This document shows, one piece after another, positions 52,936 to 63,529 of a DNA stretch of 64,000 nucleotides. The translations under genes and the position numbers were made by a program. The stretch's first letter is position 1, and the number at the start of each line of letters is the position of its first letter. The notes beneath the pieces were generated by a model that saw only the letters and a list, made by a program, of their open reading frames with translations, had not been told where the DNA came from and made no database searches. The DNA comes from Chaetoderma sp. LZ-2023a (lineage: Eukaryota; Mollusca; Caudofoveata; Chaetodermatida; Chaetodermatidae), in NCBI GenBank assembly GCA_034401795.1, contig CM067371.1, forward strand, positions 84,154,783 through 84,218,782, read 5' to 3'.

Positions 52936-55900
52936 TGCTCAAGCAGGCTAAAACTGGTCTCTACAGTTACTCGTGCATGTGCAATGACAGAGACAACAAT
53001 AAATAATTAATGCAGAGACTGACCACTCGGTTGGGTGGTACAATGTCAAGAGGGCTGTTGTGGCTAGTGACTGCTTTTGTATCCCTTCTGTTGACCGCTC
53101 CCTGTGGTTTCTCGTTTGAGAAACTGCAAATCTCCAATGTTTGGGACTGGGGAAAATGAATCTACAACACACCATCCCCCTGATCGAATGGAAAGGTGGA
53201 GACAGAGACACAGTGGCAATATTTATAGAGAAACAAGTGGTAACATTACAAACAATTGTGCAGTAATGTGTAGCTCGGGGGGTACGTACTGGTCCGCCAT
53301 GACATTTCCCCCATCGCACCGCAAGAGCATGAACGGGATGGCTGGTTAGCTGCGGATCAAGGGGTTGCGGATCCCGTATGATGTCTCTCCGAGAAATACA
53401 AAGACCGACTTCTAGAGCCGGTGGAACACTGATGTTCCAGTGGGACCATGCGACCATTGCCGCCAAGATTGAACCACACGGTGTCGTCCCAACTATTTGT
53501 GTCACCGGTATGTCTATCCATACTAATTTAGAGATATGGAACAATTTATAATTAAACAGTAGAAATATTTATATACTATACAAACAAGATGAATCGTTTG
53601 ACAGTCAATGAGCACACAATAATACACAACAGAACTATCCGGTGTTCTTTCCACGTGGTGTCGCCGAAGGTACCACACAGGTTCTTGAATCCGCAGAGGT
53701 ATTCCCGCAAGAGAAGCATCCGCAACGAAGTCACTAAGTAGTTTAATATAAACTAGTATACCCCTAACACACACACAAAGAAAATATTGTTGTTGCGAGA
53801 GAAAAGTGCCTCCGTCACTGTGGCGTCACAGGAAAATGCCTTCAATGCCGAAGCGGAGGAAAAGAGCTGGCAAAAAGGGCCACTCTTTTGTTCAACAGAA
53901 AAATGCTAAGTGAAGATCCTAGTGAAACCATAATTAATGTGATGCATACTAATAATAATCATCGTTCTTTATTGAGGGTAACACTTCAAGTACACAGCCT
54001 GATCTAGCAGAGGCTCTCATTAACATATATACATTTTTTATTTTATACACTATGTACAAATTTATACATCTATGTACAGACACTAAATGTATTTCTTATT
54101 TAATCATATAATATTCTGAATGTATTAAGAGTAATTTGAACAAAAGCTACTGATGCTTTCAACAGCAGCAAACTTCCAGTCTGGTTTACTTGAAGACGGG
54201 ACAAACGATTTCTGAAGAATTCCCAAGTCACCGTCTTATGTAGTTCCAAAGATACAACATGTACTGTATCTGTAGATGCCGCTTTATTTATGCAGGCCTT
54301 CTGCTACCGTCTAACCTATCATTTAGTTGTTAGAAACAGAAACTAGCTTTGGCCACAAGTGGCAGGGATTCCTACCTAACTTTAGATACAGTTGTCCAAT
54401 GGGCGCAGATGCTCTACTTCCCGTAGGTCGCCCCGCATAGCATCTGCCTCCAAGGACAGCATGCGTACATGGTATGACCCAAGGAATCCGACTACATTGC
54501 CCCGCAACCACAAAAATCATCACCTGGACAATGACTACATTTCACATAAGCAAGTTTTAAATCCTGACATGTCTATGGTTGGGGTGAAGAGACGGATCCC
54601 ATCGCGAGCATCCTTCCCGTGATGGCGTGATGAGCTCCAATGCTTCATCCAGACACTGCAACGAATTGGATGGAGATCCGCATCTTGTCCGTCACCATGT
54701 GCTACGGAGCTACCATTTTAACCTGTTGTTAGGACGGTAAATAAACTAAGTAACTCATATTTCTAACTATAAGTTTTCGCAGTGCTCCCTTCATTGGCGG
54801 GGTTATCTAGCTAACAAGTATCCAAAGATACGGGGGAGATATATGTAAATCAGCACTTTAACCATCACTGCTCGGAAACCCCCGATAGTTTCCCAGGGTC
54901 GGATCCGATCAACGTGCTGATGGGGAGTCCAGACAATTAATAAGCCATGCGGCTGGTGGATGGTGGAAAGAGACAATAACTTAATATATATGAGGCCCTA
55001 TAGGTAACTGGCCAATTTTACACAACCTTGCCGGAGTGCGGGGCTACATTACCGCAACAACCGGAAAAGAGGCGTACACTATATATCTCTAGATGAAGAA
55101 ATTGTCCCTAACCACTTTAACCTATCCTATCGAGTTGAATAGTAAGGTTTAGTCGGCAACATGCCCGGCTCAAACAATTAGTGCATGGTCAGCGACCTGT
55201 GTAAAATTGATGATGGCGGGAATAAAGTGATGCAGATATAGCTGTTGCTGTATAGTATTTCCTAGTGTACCACGATCCAAAGTTTTCTACAATTAAACAA
55301 AACATTAACTGAATGGCTAACTGCCATATACAACTAACCAATGCAATAAATAGAATGTAATTAAATGATGTAACTAAATATCACAGATTGATTAACTTAA
55401 ACGGTGTGGCTAGTTGAAAGCACCTACAGTAAACAAGGATAATATTCACAGTAAGACAGAAATTATAAATTGCGGTCTCAAGACCGGGAAGGTACCTATT
55501 AGACATCAGTACCATAAACGGAAATGAGAATTAAATGTACAATAGTATAGCTATTTGAGTACCTAATAGACATAGGTACGGAACAGGCTACTATGTTACT
55601 GAAATTGAGGCGCTAACGTATTCATAGCGTGAGTCGACACATTCTCAGAAGCTGGAAAGATTTCCACAGCTGATTTCCGCAGGCAGGTCTCCGCAAGCCG
55701 ACTCCTCCAGACAGGGTAGACACATACACACTCAGGACAGTGAAACAGAGCAGTGAAGAAATGTCTATTAGATAGTCTTTGTAGCTAGTATACAATTTAT
55801 ATAGAAATGGTAAAATTATCCGTCCGGCGACGGAAGTAGTAAAGTTGAAGTTTGCCCATTAACAGAGAGGGCTGTATATAATGTTAAGCAGTTACATAAA

Positions 55901-56221
55901 CTGGCACATGGTGCGGGATGCGTCGCATAGCTCTTGCCACCCAGCAAAGTTCCACCAGACTGTGGTCAAAAAGTTAATTAAACAGACACGACATGCAGTG
56001 CGGAAATTGAAGTCCACTTTTCAAAGTGGTTGGCAGATCTGGCGAGTCATCCACCAAGAATCACCGTAAACTCTACATTCCGCAGAATCACATCACGGGC
56101 CCGCACGGCCCGCTCTCGGAAAGGCTCCCTTAGGAAAGTCCGGATGCGGAAAGCATAACTTTAAATTTAGTCTATTATTAGTCCAAAAACTGGTGGAAGC
56201 CGAGGACGTCCTACCACCGCG
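52936..56221. other. 3.3 kb without a recognisable gene
   Basis: The base composition is more even than in the repeats, and several frames of 60-198 codons exist, but none shows a known motif, repeat relation or exon structure I trust. Recurrent 'TCCGCA' motifs occur at 53.7 and 55.6-56.1 kb. A partial M2-like text (AATTTGAACAAAAGCTACTG) lies at about 54,133. It may be a decayed mobile element or true unique DNA. Confidence 0.4.
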
Positions 56222-56415
56222 GATTGAAGGAAATTTCAATTTCCCTTTCTCCGAGATCTAACAATACTCACCATTCTATTACTTCTGATATACAGCTGGC
56301 CCTGACAGCTGGCTCTAGGACTATAGACTTAGTAAGATTTACCGACTCCTGGAACCGGGTACTCGGCTCCCAACTGCCGAGTACCCGTCTGCCATGAAGC
56401 TCATATTGTTTGCAT
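56222..56415 (-). repeat. DIRS-B2 right inverted terminal repeat
   Basis: Matches B1 38,549-38,740 and the complement of 61,120-61,300, including the CGGGTACTCGGC / GCCGAGTACCCG hairpin at about 56,356-56,387. Confidence 0.85.
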
Positions 56416-56473
56416 AGCCACTAAACAAGAGAACCCCATGGCTTGCCTCCATGGGGCTGGGAGGCTGGGCCCG

Positions 56474-56570
56474 TAATAGAATGGTGAGTATTGTTAGATC
56501 TCGGAGAAAGGGAAATTGAAATTTCCTTCATTCTCCTTCGATCAACTCACCATTCTATTACTTCTGATAT
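56474..56570 (-). repeat. DIRS-B2 internal complementary region
   Basis: 56,474-56,530 complements the outer right end and 56,531-56,570 the outer left end, meeting at TTC (56,531-56,533). A small deletion (GATCAACTCACC instead of GATCAATACTCACC) distinguishes it from B1. Confidence 0.85.
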
Positions 56571-57049
56571 ACACCAGATTTGGTCAGTAACCTGGTGGGA
56601 AGGGCTTTTGCCCCTTGGAGAAAGAGCTAGACTTAAACTTGATTAAAGGAGACCTAAAAGGACCATCAAGTTAACGGAACCGAATCACATTCGCATCACT
56701 GCCCCCACCCCCTTTTTAATCCTAAAAAAAGGGAGAGAACTCACGAACATGCATCTCGCCTGAAAACACAAATATGCCAAGAGGGTTAACTGCTCTTTGC
56801 ATATATATATATATATATGTATTAGCCTGGGAATGAGCATGAATATATAAGATGAATGAACATGATATATAGACATAATACAAAAAACTCTCAATCTTGA
56901 ATTACCTCATGATATTTGGATTCCAGACGTGGCGCCTCCAACCATTCACTTGTCCGGCCATCAGTTGATATCCTCTCGCTCGACCATGTCTGCTTCTTAA
57001 TTCTTTCTTACAAATGCCAAAAAGGGAGAAGAGCAGTGTGGTCGTATAA

Positions 57050-57960
57050 CTATCGTTTTAAAACAGCTAAAGCGAGTGGATTGGCGGAGTCTGACACATC
57101 CCCCATATAGTAATCCGTGAAAGAGGACTCACAGTGCCATTGTGCAACAGCCATGATGTCCTCTAACGGAACACCATTGTAACGGGCGGTCGAGGCGGCT
57201 ATTCCTCTAACATTGTGTGCCCTTGCGCATTGCACCTGGTGCCCAGTCGCAATCTCATGGGTAGTCTGAATGCATTCGACTACCTAACGAGAGATAGAAT
57301 CCATGGATGCAGCGCCATATGGCTTCTTATGGCAGATCCACAGATGTCTATCATTCGACCATAATGAGTCTGTCCGTTTTCTGTACTTAGTCAAAGCACG
57401 GACTGGGCACCAGACACTGGCATCACGATCAAACCTTGTTAGTTTCGGTATAATGATCGGTTTGCCGGGATATCTCAAAGATCGAATCTTTGACATAAAC
57501 TCTGCTCTTGGAAGTAGACGCAGACCCTCTCTGGAGACAATAAATCGGCCCCTCTCTGCTCAAAGTGCATGGATTTCACTGCGCCTTCTAGCTGAGGAAG
57601 CTGCCAATAGAAAAACCGCCTTTAGAGTCAAATGCTTTAGACTAGCCGAACACAACGGTTCGAAAGGGTGCTTGGCCAGTACATTAAGCACTAAAGATAG
57701 ACTCCAGGCTGGAATGACTACCGGTTGTCTCGGTCGGAGATTGCTCATTCCCTTCACCATCACATTCAACTGGGCCACCTCTGGACTATCCCTGTTGGCT
57801 AGACAAGGGATAACTGATGCCAAAGCTGACTTGTATCCAGCAATTGTGACAGGAGCTAGTCCTGAAAAGAACAGCTCACAGAGAAAGTCTGCTATTTGCT
57901 GAATAGTGGATAGAAAGGTATCAATACCCTTTTCTTCACACCAGTCTGCAAATCTGTTAA
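57050..57960 (-). pseudogene. DIRS-B2 tyrosine recombinase
   Basis: In order: the VIPCLANRDSPEVAQL segment, SARRRSEIHAL (first catalytic Arg, then a stop where B1 continues SAERD), SKIRSLRYPGKPI to AASMDSISR, and AHNVRGIAASTARYNG with SSFTDYYMGDV at the C-terminus. The H-x-x-R box is kept. At least three frameshifts or stops. Homologous to the B1 YR over its length. Confidence 0.85.
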
Positions 57961-57978
57961 CCTTGTTGTTATATGACT

Positions 57979-59890
57979 TTAAGGTTGACCTCCTTCTCGC
58001 AGCTGCGATGAAATGTGCAGCTTGTCGAGAAAAGCCTTCCGACGTGGAACGTTGTTTGATAACATCCAGTCAATTTGAACATTTCTGGACGCTCGTGTAG
58101 GAAGCGTCCCTTGGCCTGGGAGATTATGTTCGGAATCTTGGGTAACTGCACTGGGTTTTCCACCAGCAGATCTAGAAGATACGTGAACCATGCCCTGCTG
58201 GGCCAAAACGGCGCTATTAGCAGGACCAGGCACGGTTCCTCCCTGATCTTCACCAATATCTTCGGTAGAAGAATGGTGGGTGGGTACGCGTAAGCTTGCA
58301 TCCCTCTCCAGCTTATCGCCAGAGCGTCTGTATCGACGGCAATTTGATCTGGAATCGGCGAGACATAAGTCATGATTTGAGCATTTTCCCTTGTGGCGAA
58401 CAAGTCCACGTTGGGTTTGCCCCAATGCTCGAAGATCCTTTGTAGAACTGGAGGGTTGAGAGACCATTCTGTTGGCAGAATTCTGTCTGCGAGACAAAGC
58501 ATCCGCCAGAATGTTCAATCGCCCAGGAAGGTGAGCTGCTTTCAAAACAACCGAGTAATTCCTGCACCATTGAATCAAGTGCCACACTTTCATACATAGT
58601 GTGGGTGACTTGGTCCCACCGTGGCGATTTATGTATGATACTACTGTCGAGTTGTCCGACCGTATCAATATCGCCTTGCCCCTGACTTTTGGAAGAAACT
58701 TTTCCAATGCCAGTTCCACTGCCATCATTTCCAACAGATTGATATGCAGCTGGCTCTCTTGGAGAGTCCATGTGCCCGAGACCTGGTGTTCTCCCAGGCA
58801 GGCCCCCCATCCCTCCAGCGATGCATCCATGTACACGGACAGCTGGGAGTGGGGTAGGTGCAGCGAAACTCCTACTAGGAGATTCTGACACTTTTTCCAC
58901 CATACAAGATGCGACATTATTGGCTCCAAAACTGGCACCAGTTTTGACAGGGGTTCTGTTCTCTGTTTCCACAGAGACATCAGATACAACTGGATAGGTC
59001 TTCGCATCAGAGCAGTGTACAGGATTACCTGCTCCATGGAGACCATCATCTGAAGAAACCGCCTCGCCTGAATGTGATTTCCCAATCGAAAACTCTTGAG
59101 GATGGCTAACAGACACCACTCTGGGCTCTGACGGGTAAACCCTGCCCTCCTAGAGATCGAATCGCATCCCTAAATAAACGAAATGTTGAGTGGGTGTCAA
59201 CTCGGATTTCTCCTTGTTGACTATCCAGCCTAGATCTGAAAGCAACTTCAGAGTCAGAGCAGTATCCACCTCTAACCTGGCTGATGTGTCTGCTTTGATC
59301 AGCCAATCATCTATGTAGGTGTGTAGTGCCACGTTCTCTTTTCTGAGAAACGCTGTCACCGCAAGGACCACTCTTGTGAAAACCCTTGGAGCTGTCGACA
59401 GGACGAACGGGAGGACTATAAACTCCCATACCTGATTCTGAAATGCAAATCTCAGAAACCTGTGACAACTCCTGTTCATTGGAATGTGGAAATATGCATC
59501 TTTCAGATCGATCGATACACACCACATTCCTTTCCTCAACCCTGGCATTACCGACCTCAGGGTTTCCATCTGGAACCGAGGCGTATGGATAAACCAATTT
59601 AATGGCCTGAGATTGAGTACGGGTCTCCATCCGCTTGTGCTCTTGGGGACAAGGAACATGTTTGAATAGAAGCCTGGAGTGTTCCGGATCACTGGTTTTA
59701 TTGCTCCCTTCAGAAGCAAACCCCACACTTCGTTTTGAATGGCTTCTAACTTGTCTGGTTCCCTTGGTATGGGTGTCCAGACAGGTGCCAAAGCCAGATT
59801 CTGTGGTGGAAAGTCCCACCACTCTGGGGATAACCACCCCAGGACCAGACTGTCTGACATCACACCTCGCCAAGCCTCGACGAAACGCAT
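57979..59890 (-). pseudogene. DIRS-B2 reverse transcriptase / RNase H
   Basis: RT: 59,890-59,150 is one open frame with FYSNMFLVPKSTSGWRP, motif A MWCVSIDLKDAYFHIP, VLPFVLSTAPRVFTRV (motif B, F-V instead of F-G) and motif C HTYIDDWLIKAD. After a shift, 59,085-57,979 is a 368-codon frame with RNase H (VYMDASLEGWGACLG; IRSDNSTVVSYINRHGG; HLPGRLNILADALSRR). It then runs out of frame relative to the post-RNase H block, which is seen in the neighbouring frame (VDLFATRENAQIMTYV; AYAYPPTILL). It is the least damaged RT/RNase H of the B family here. Confidence 0.88.
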
Positions 59891-59912
59891 GAGCCTTCAA
59901 CGCACTATAGAC

Positions 59913-60175
59913 TAGGGTTGCACGATTATTCACTTTTCATAATCGTGATCATTTAAGAAAAATAATCGCGATCATACGATTAATCATGAACTATATTAAC
60001 TACGTCAATGCTGCTTAGAGGACGTTATTATGCTACTGCAGATTGTAAGATTATGGGTTAGGCACATGGGTATACATACATGGACAGAATACGCCAGTTG
60101 CTGATTGCAAACAAAGGAATGTATCAAGATTTTTCTAGACGGAAAACGGAAGGTCCTTACACAGAACCTGAACGA
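59913..60175. other. Replacement segment at the gag deletion of DIRS-B2, hAT-like tip
   Basis: Compared with B1, ~2.3 kb is lost and this segment takes its place. It opens with TAGGGTTGCACGATT and contains GATCATTTAAG and 'AATCGCGATCATACGATTAATC', typical of one end of hAT-type elements. The matching other end is not seen. A DNA transposon insertion followed by deletion is the simplest reading. Confidence 0.5.
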
Positions 60176-61119
60176 ATTTGTGGCACTCATCACACGATGG
60201 CGGGGCTGGCTTGGCCTAGAAATAAGCACAAACCTACAATAAGCAAGCGGAACGAAACAGAGATGGAAGGCAGACAATTAATTTTCAAATATTTTGACCA
60301 TAAATTAACTGTAAACACTCCCGCACCCCACCCCGCAACGTTACAGCAAAGATCACATTGATTATGACGACAAGAACGAAGCGGGTAATAATACACCCAT
60401 ACACTGATCCTCAAGGATGTATAACGGAACCAGGAATCATATCGCATAGCATTCGTGGTATATTTACTAATAAATATAAATTATACTCCTAACGAAGGCC
60501 AAAACGATATGTGAAGAAACAACAAAATGTAAACAAACTGCTGTAGCACACGGTAAAACCGCAGACCACACATCTAAATCAAGAATTTTGAAACCACTGA
60601 TCATTGCAAACAGATCGTGATAACACGCAAACTTGAAAATTCCAAAGTTTTCTGGTACCAATTTAAGTACGCAGCACCTAGAATCAGATGCGCGAATTAA
60701 TGAAGCATTTTCTTCACATAAACATCCGAGACACACAGGTGTGATGTCACCCCGCTCGGATCTTACGGAGAACGACGTCAGCCGATATTCGTGTTAAAAA
60801 CACCGTCAGCCAACACCTATTTTCATATCTGCCGATCGCCTGTTGGGGTTTAAAGAAGGCGATCATCCGGCATATTTCGTTGTTAACACACGTCCCAGAT
60901 TCTTTGGGGTTAGAAATTGGAACATGCGACACAGACAAAATTTCAAAGACCTAAGTCTTTTAACTATGGAATAACATGGAAATATACAACCTGGTTATCA
61001 TCGGCAGCATCCATGGTAATCAATATATCCTTTAGAGAGCGCACAAGCTATCACAATTCACAGAAAAGACTTAGGTTTTAACAATCTTAAGACACCCAAC
61101 TGCAAAAAGCATATATCTC

Positions 61120-61300
61120 TTGTCGCTATGCAAACAAGAATGAGCTTCATGGCAGACGGGTACTCGGCAGTTGGGAGACGAGTACCCGGTTCCAGGAGTC
61201 GGTAAAGCTTACTAAGTCTATAGTCCTAGGGCCAGCTACATGTTTCAGGGCTAGCTGTATATCAGAAGTAATAGAATGGTGAGTATTGATCGAAGGAGAA
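61120..61300 (-). repeat. DIRS-B2 left inverted terminal repeat
   Basis: Complement of 56,222-56,415 with a small local change (GGCCAGCTACATGTTTCAGG in place of the tandem CAGCTG text). The hairpin arms are present with one mismatch (GAGACGAGTACCC). Confidence 0.82.
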
Positions 61301-61416
61301 GTGCCATTGCCCCCGTCCTTTCTGAGGAATGTGTTTGAGCATATGGTGCATACCCATTTCATCTTCTGATTTTGATCTGTATGCAGATCCTTTATGTGCT
61401 GATTATAGTGCTTCAA
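61301..61416 (-). pseudogene. C2H2 zinc-finger protein fragment
   Basis: On the minus strand the text KHYNQHIKDLHTDQNQ is followed by KWVCTICSNTFLRKDGG: the end of one C2H2 finger (H...H), a linker, and the start of the next (C-x2-C). The fragment is cut on its 3' side by the DIRS-B2 insertion and on its 5' side runs into the 22-bp satellite, which repeats the codons around HYNQH. It is a remnant of a multi-finger DNA-binding protein gene or of a finger-bearing mobile element. Confidence 0.6.
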
Positions 61417-61908
61417 TGTGCTGATTATAGTGCTTCAATGTGCTGATTATAGTGCTTCAATGTGCTGATTATAGTGCTTCAATGTGCTGATTATAGTGCT
61501 TCAATGTGCTGATTATAGTGCTTCAATGTGCTGATTATAGTGCTTCAATGTGCTGATTATAGTGCTTCAATGTGCTGATTATAGTGCTTCAATGTGCTGA
61601 TTATAGTGCTTCAATGTGCTGATTATAGTGCTTCAATGTGCTGATTATAGTGCTTCAATGTGCTGATTATAGTGCTTCAATGTGCTGATTATAGTGCTTC
61701 AATGTGCTGATTATAGTGCTTCAATGTGCTGATTATAGTGCTTCAATGTGCTGATTATAGTGCTTCAATGTGCTGATTATAGTGCTTCAATGTGCTGATT
61801 ATAGTGCTTCAATGTGCTGATTATAGTGCTTCAATGTGCTGATTATAGTGCTTCAATGTGCTGATTATAGTGCTTCAATGTGCTGATTATAGTGCTTCAA
61901 TGTGCTGA
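61395..61908. repeat. 22-bp satellite, 23 copies
   Basis: The unit begins TGTGCTGATTATAGTG and ends CTTCAA. 23 full copies run from 61,395 to 61,900, then 8 bp of a partial unit. Copies look identical, so the expansion is recent. The unit equals the complement of the zinc-finger codons KHYNQH and neighbours. Because 22 is not a multiple of 3 and the unit carries TAA in one frame, it cannot be an expanded coding repeat. Confidence 0.95.
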
Positions 61909-62189
61909 AACCTCTCTGGTGCACGTGGCAGAAGAACGGAAGAACTTTGAACATAATTGTAAAAAAGGCTAACTATAGAGAGTGTAACTTTGTGTGAAAA
62001 TTGGATAATTGGCTAGTTGCCATTGCTAGCCCTGACGTCATAAAGGGTGACATCATTGGTTTATGTGGATTACATAATCCACTTTTATGAGATCATAGGT
62101 TATGATGTCATTGGGATGTGTGGATAGGCCCAAAAGAAAGGTGGGAAGTTTAGCAGGGATAGGAGCTGTAAAAAAAAAAGTTAAAACGT

Positions 62190-62209
62190 AGGGGGGGGGG
62201 GGGGGGGGG
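62190..62209. repeat. Poly-G tract
   Basis: About 20 consecutive G, downstream (minus-strand sense) of the GIY-YIG fragment. Confidence 0.9.
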
Positions 62210-62239
62210 GAAATAGAGGATGGGGGTGTGTAAGCGCTC

Positions 62240-62690
62240 CTATCCAACATGGTTGATGCCTATGGGCTCCATGGTGTGGAGTTGGTGTATCCAATAAGCC
62301 TATTTTCTCCTCCTGATGGGAGTGTTTGAGTCCACATCTGGGTCTCCTCTAAGGGCCGGTATGATGCGGTATGAGACGTCAGTTGTCCCATGCAGGGGTG
62401 GGTTGAAGTGGCGTGCTATTGGAGAATCTCTGTTGTTAGGGATATCTCTGAAGTGTTCCTGAATCCTGATTTTGAAAGTGTGTTTTGTTTCATCCACATA
62501 CGGTTTGGAGCAGCTCAGGCATGTGATGAGGTATATCACACTGCGTGTTCTGCAGTTGCCTATAATTTTGGCTGTGTATTTCTGCCCTGTGTGAGAGCTC
62601 TTGAAGGGCCTGGTTCTGGTCATTTTGCGGCAGATTCCGCAGTTGCGGGTGGTGCATTTGAAGAATGGATTTAGGAGAAACTACAGACCA
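62240..62690 (-). pseudogene. GIY-YIG endonuclease domain of a Penelope-like retroelement
   Basis: The minus frame reads FKCTTRNCGICRKMTRTRP (a Cys-rich lead-in), then CRTRSVIYLITCLSCSKPYV, then TFKIRIQEHFRDI and ARHFN, corresponding to the GIY, YIG and downstream R/H parts of the nuclease fold. In place of the usual YVGET there is YVDET. After a TAG at 62,300-62,302 the same frame gives YWIHQLHTMEPIGINHVG and a stop at 62,240, which is the family's usual C-terminal 'W...L.T..P.G.N' segment. The reverse transcriptase part expected upstream is absent. GIY-YIG in Penelope-like elements nicks DNA for insertion. Confidence 0.75.
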
Positions 62691-62729
62691 AGTTCGGGTT
62701 TCAGGCGTTTGCGTCATTTTTTTATGGCG

Positions 62730-63365
62730 TTATGTCCCCTTTCGACTTATGAAATACAAACATATCAGCGTTCAACACTTTTTCCTTCTCCTATCAGATA
62801 CATATTTGGAATTCACGGCAAAGACATCACTGAAAATCTTGAAAATCTTCCCAGCTGCATTGATCATTTCAATTACAAGACAATTTTGATGAATTTTAAT
62901 CTTTCAAGGGAGATAACTCTGGCGAATATGGGTGGATTTTGCCGAAACGAAATTAAGACACTTCGTCTATCCCTAAAACATCTGCTGGAAAAAAAATTGT
63001 GAGTGTAGGTTCAAAACTTCGAGATCTGATCCGGATAAGAAATCAGACGGACGGACAGCGAGGGCCATCACATAATACAACCCCCGCTTTGCACGGGCAT
63101 ATAAAAAGTAATCAATGAAAAATGAAATCCTGACACTACATCTCGCCTTAAAGAAATATAGATTTGTAAGTGTAGGTTCAATTCCGTTCAAGAGAATTTT
63201 GGTACATTTAAAGTTTTTAAAGGGAGATAACTCAGAAAAATACGGATGAATCATAGCACTGCTTCTTCAAGTAATATATTCAGTGACAAAGGAATTGAGA
63301 GCAGGTCCAAAATTCTTCATCTGGCATGAACAAGACAATTTTGATGAATTTTAAGTATTTCAGGG
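62730..63365. repeat. Tandem-like repeat with 'GGGGACATAAC' and 'GGGAGATAACTC' modules
   Basis: The complement of GTTATGTCCCCTTTCGACTT matches the unit at 28.3-28.5 kb. Later modules read 'CAATTTTGATGAATTTTAA' and GGGAGATAACTC, repeated at 62.88, 63.22 and 63.34 kb. Frames of 70-130 codons follow the repeats and are not supported. Confidence 0.5.
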
Positions 63366-63525
63366 GAGATAACAACCACAGACCCACCCCACCCTCACCC
63401 ACTAAACCACATAAACATATCACTACTTGCTAAATAAATCTACTTACATTTACCTGTAGCGCCAGAAACAGATTTCTAATCTTGCATTTAATGCCTTCTA
63501 ATGCAAGAACCACAACTCTCTACTC
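63365..63525. repeat. Remnant resembling a DIRS-A terminus
   Basis: AACAACCACAGACCCACCCC, then ATATCACTACTTGCTAAAT, then 'GCGCCAGAAACAGATTTCTAATCTTGCATTTA' in parts, parallels the order at 36,396-36,545 (CACAGACC; CAATCACTACTTGCTAAATC; CCAGAATAAGATTTTTATGCTTGCAT). Identity is moderate, so this is a related family or an old copy. No associated coding region. Confidence 0.45.
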
Positions 63526-63529
63526 CAGT

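Larger units (their letters stand above)
56222..61300 (-). mobile_element. DIRS-B2: DIRS-like element lacking gag
   Basis: 5,079 bp on the minus strand, closely similar to DIRS-B1 through both ITRs, YR, RNase H, RT and leader. The gag region (B1 42,270-44,556) is missing, replaced by ~260 bp of unrelated sequence at 59,913-60,175. The ends are again CCTTCA-ATC (right, 56,222-56,224) and TTC-TCCTTCG (left, 61,298-61,300). It is inserted next to a zinc-finger fragment. Non-autonomous. Confidence 0.9.

Noticed and set aside
52948-53544. 198-codon minus-strand frame
   Set aside because: Cysteine/histidine-containing but with no zinc-finger spacing, no homologous copy in the window and no splice support. 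Kept within the unclassified stretch.
61395-61908. CRISPR-like regular array
   Set aside because: There are no unique spacers: the units are contiguous identical 22-mers, so it is a satellite in eukaryotic DNA.
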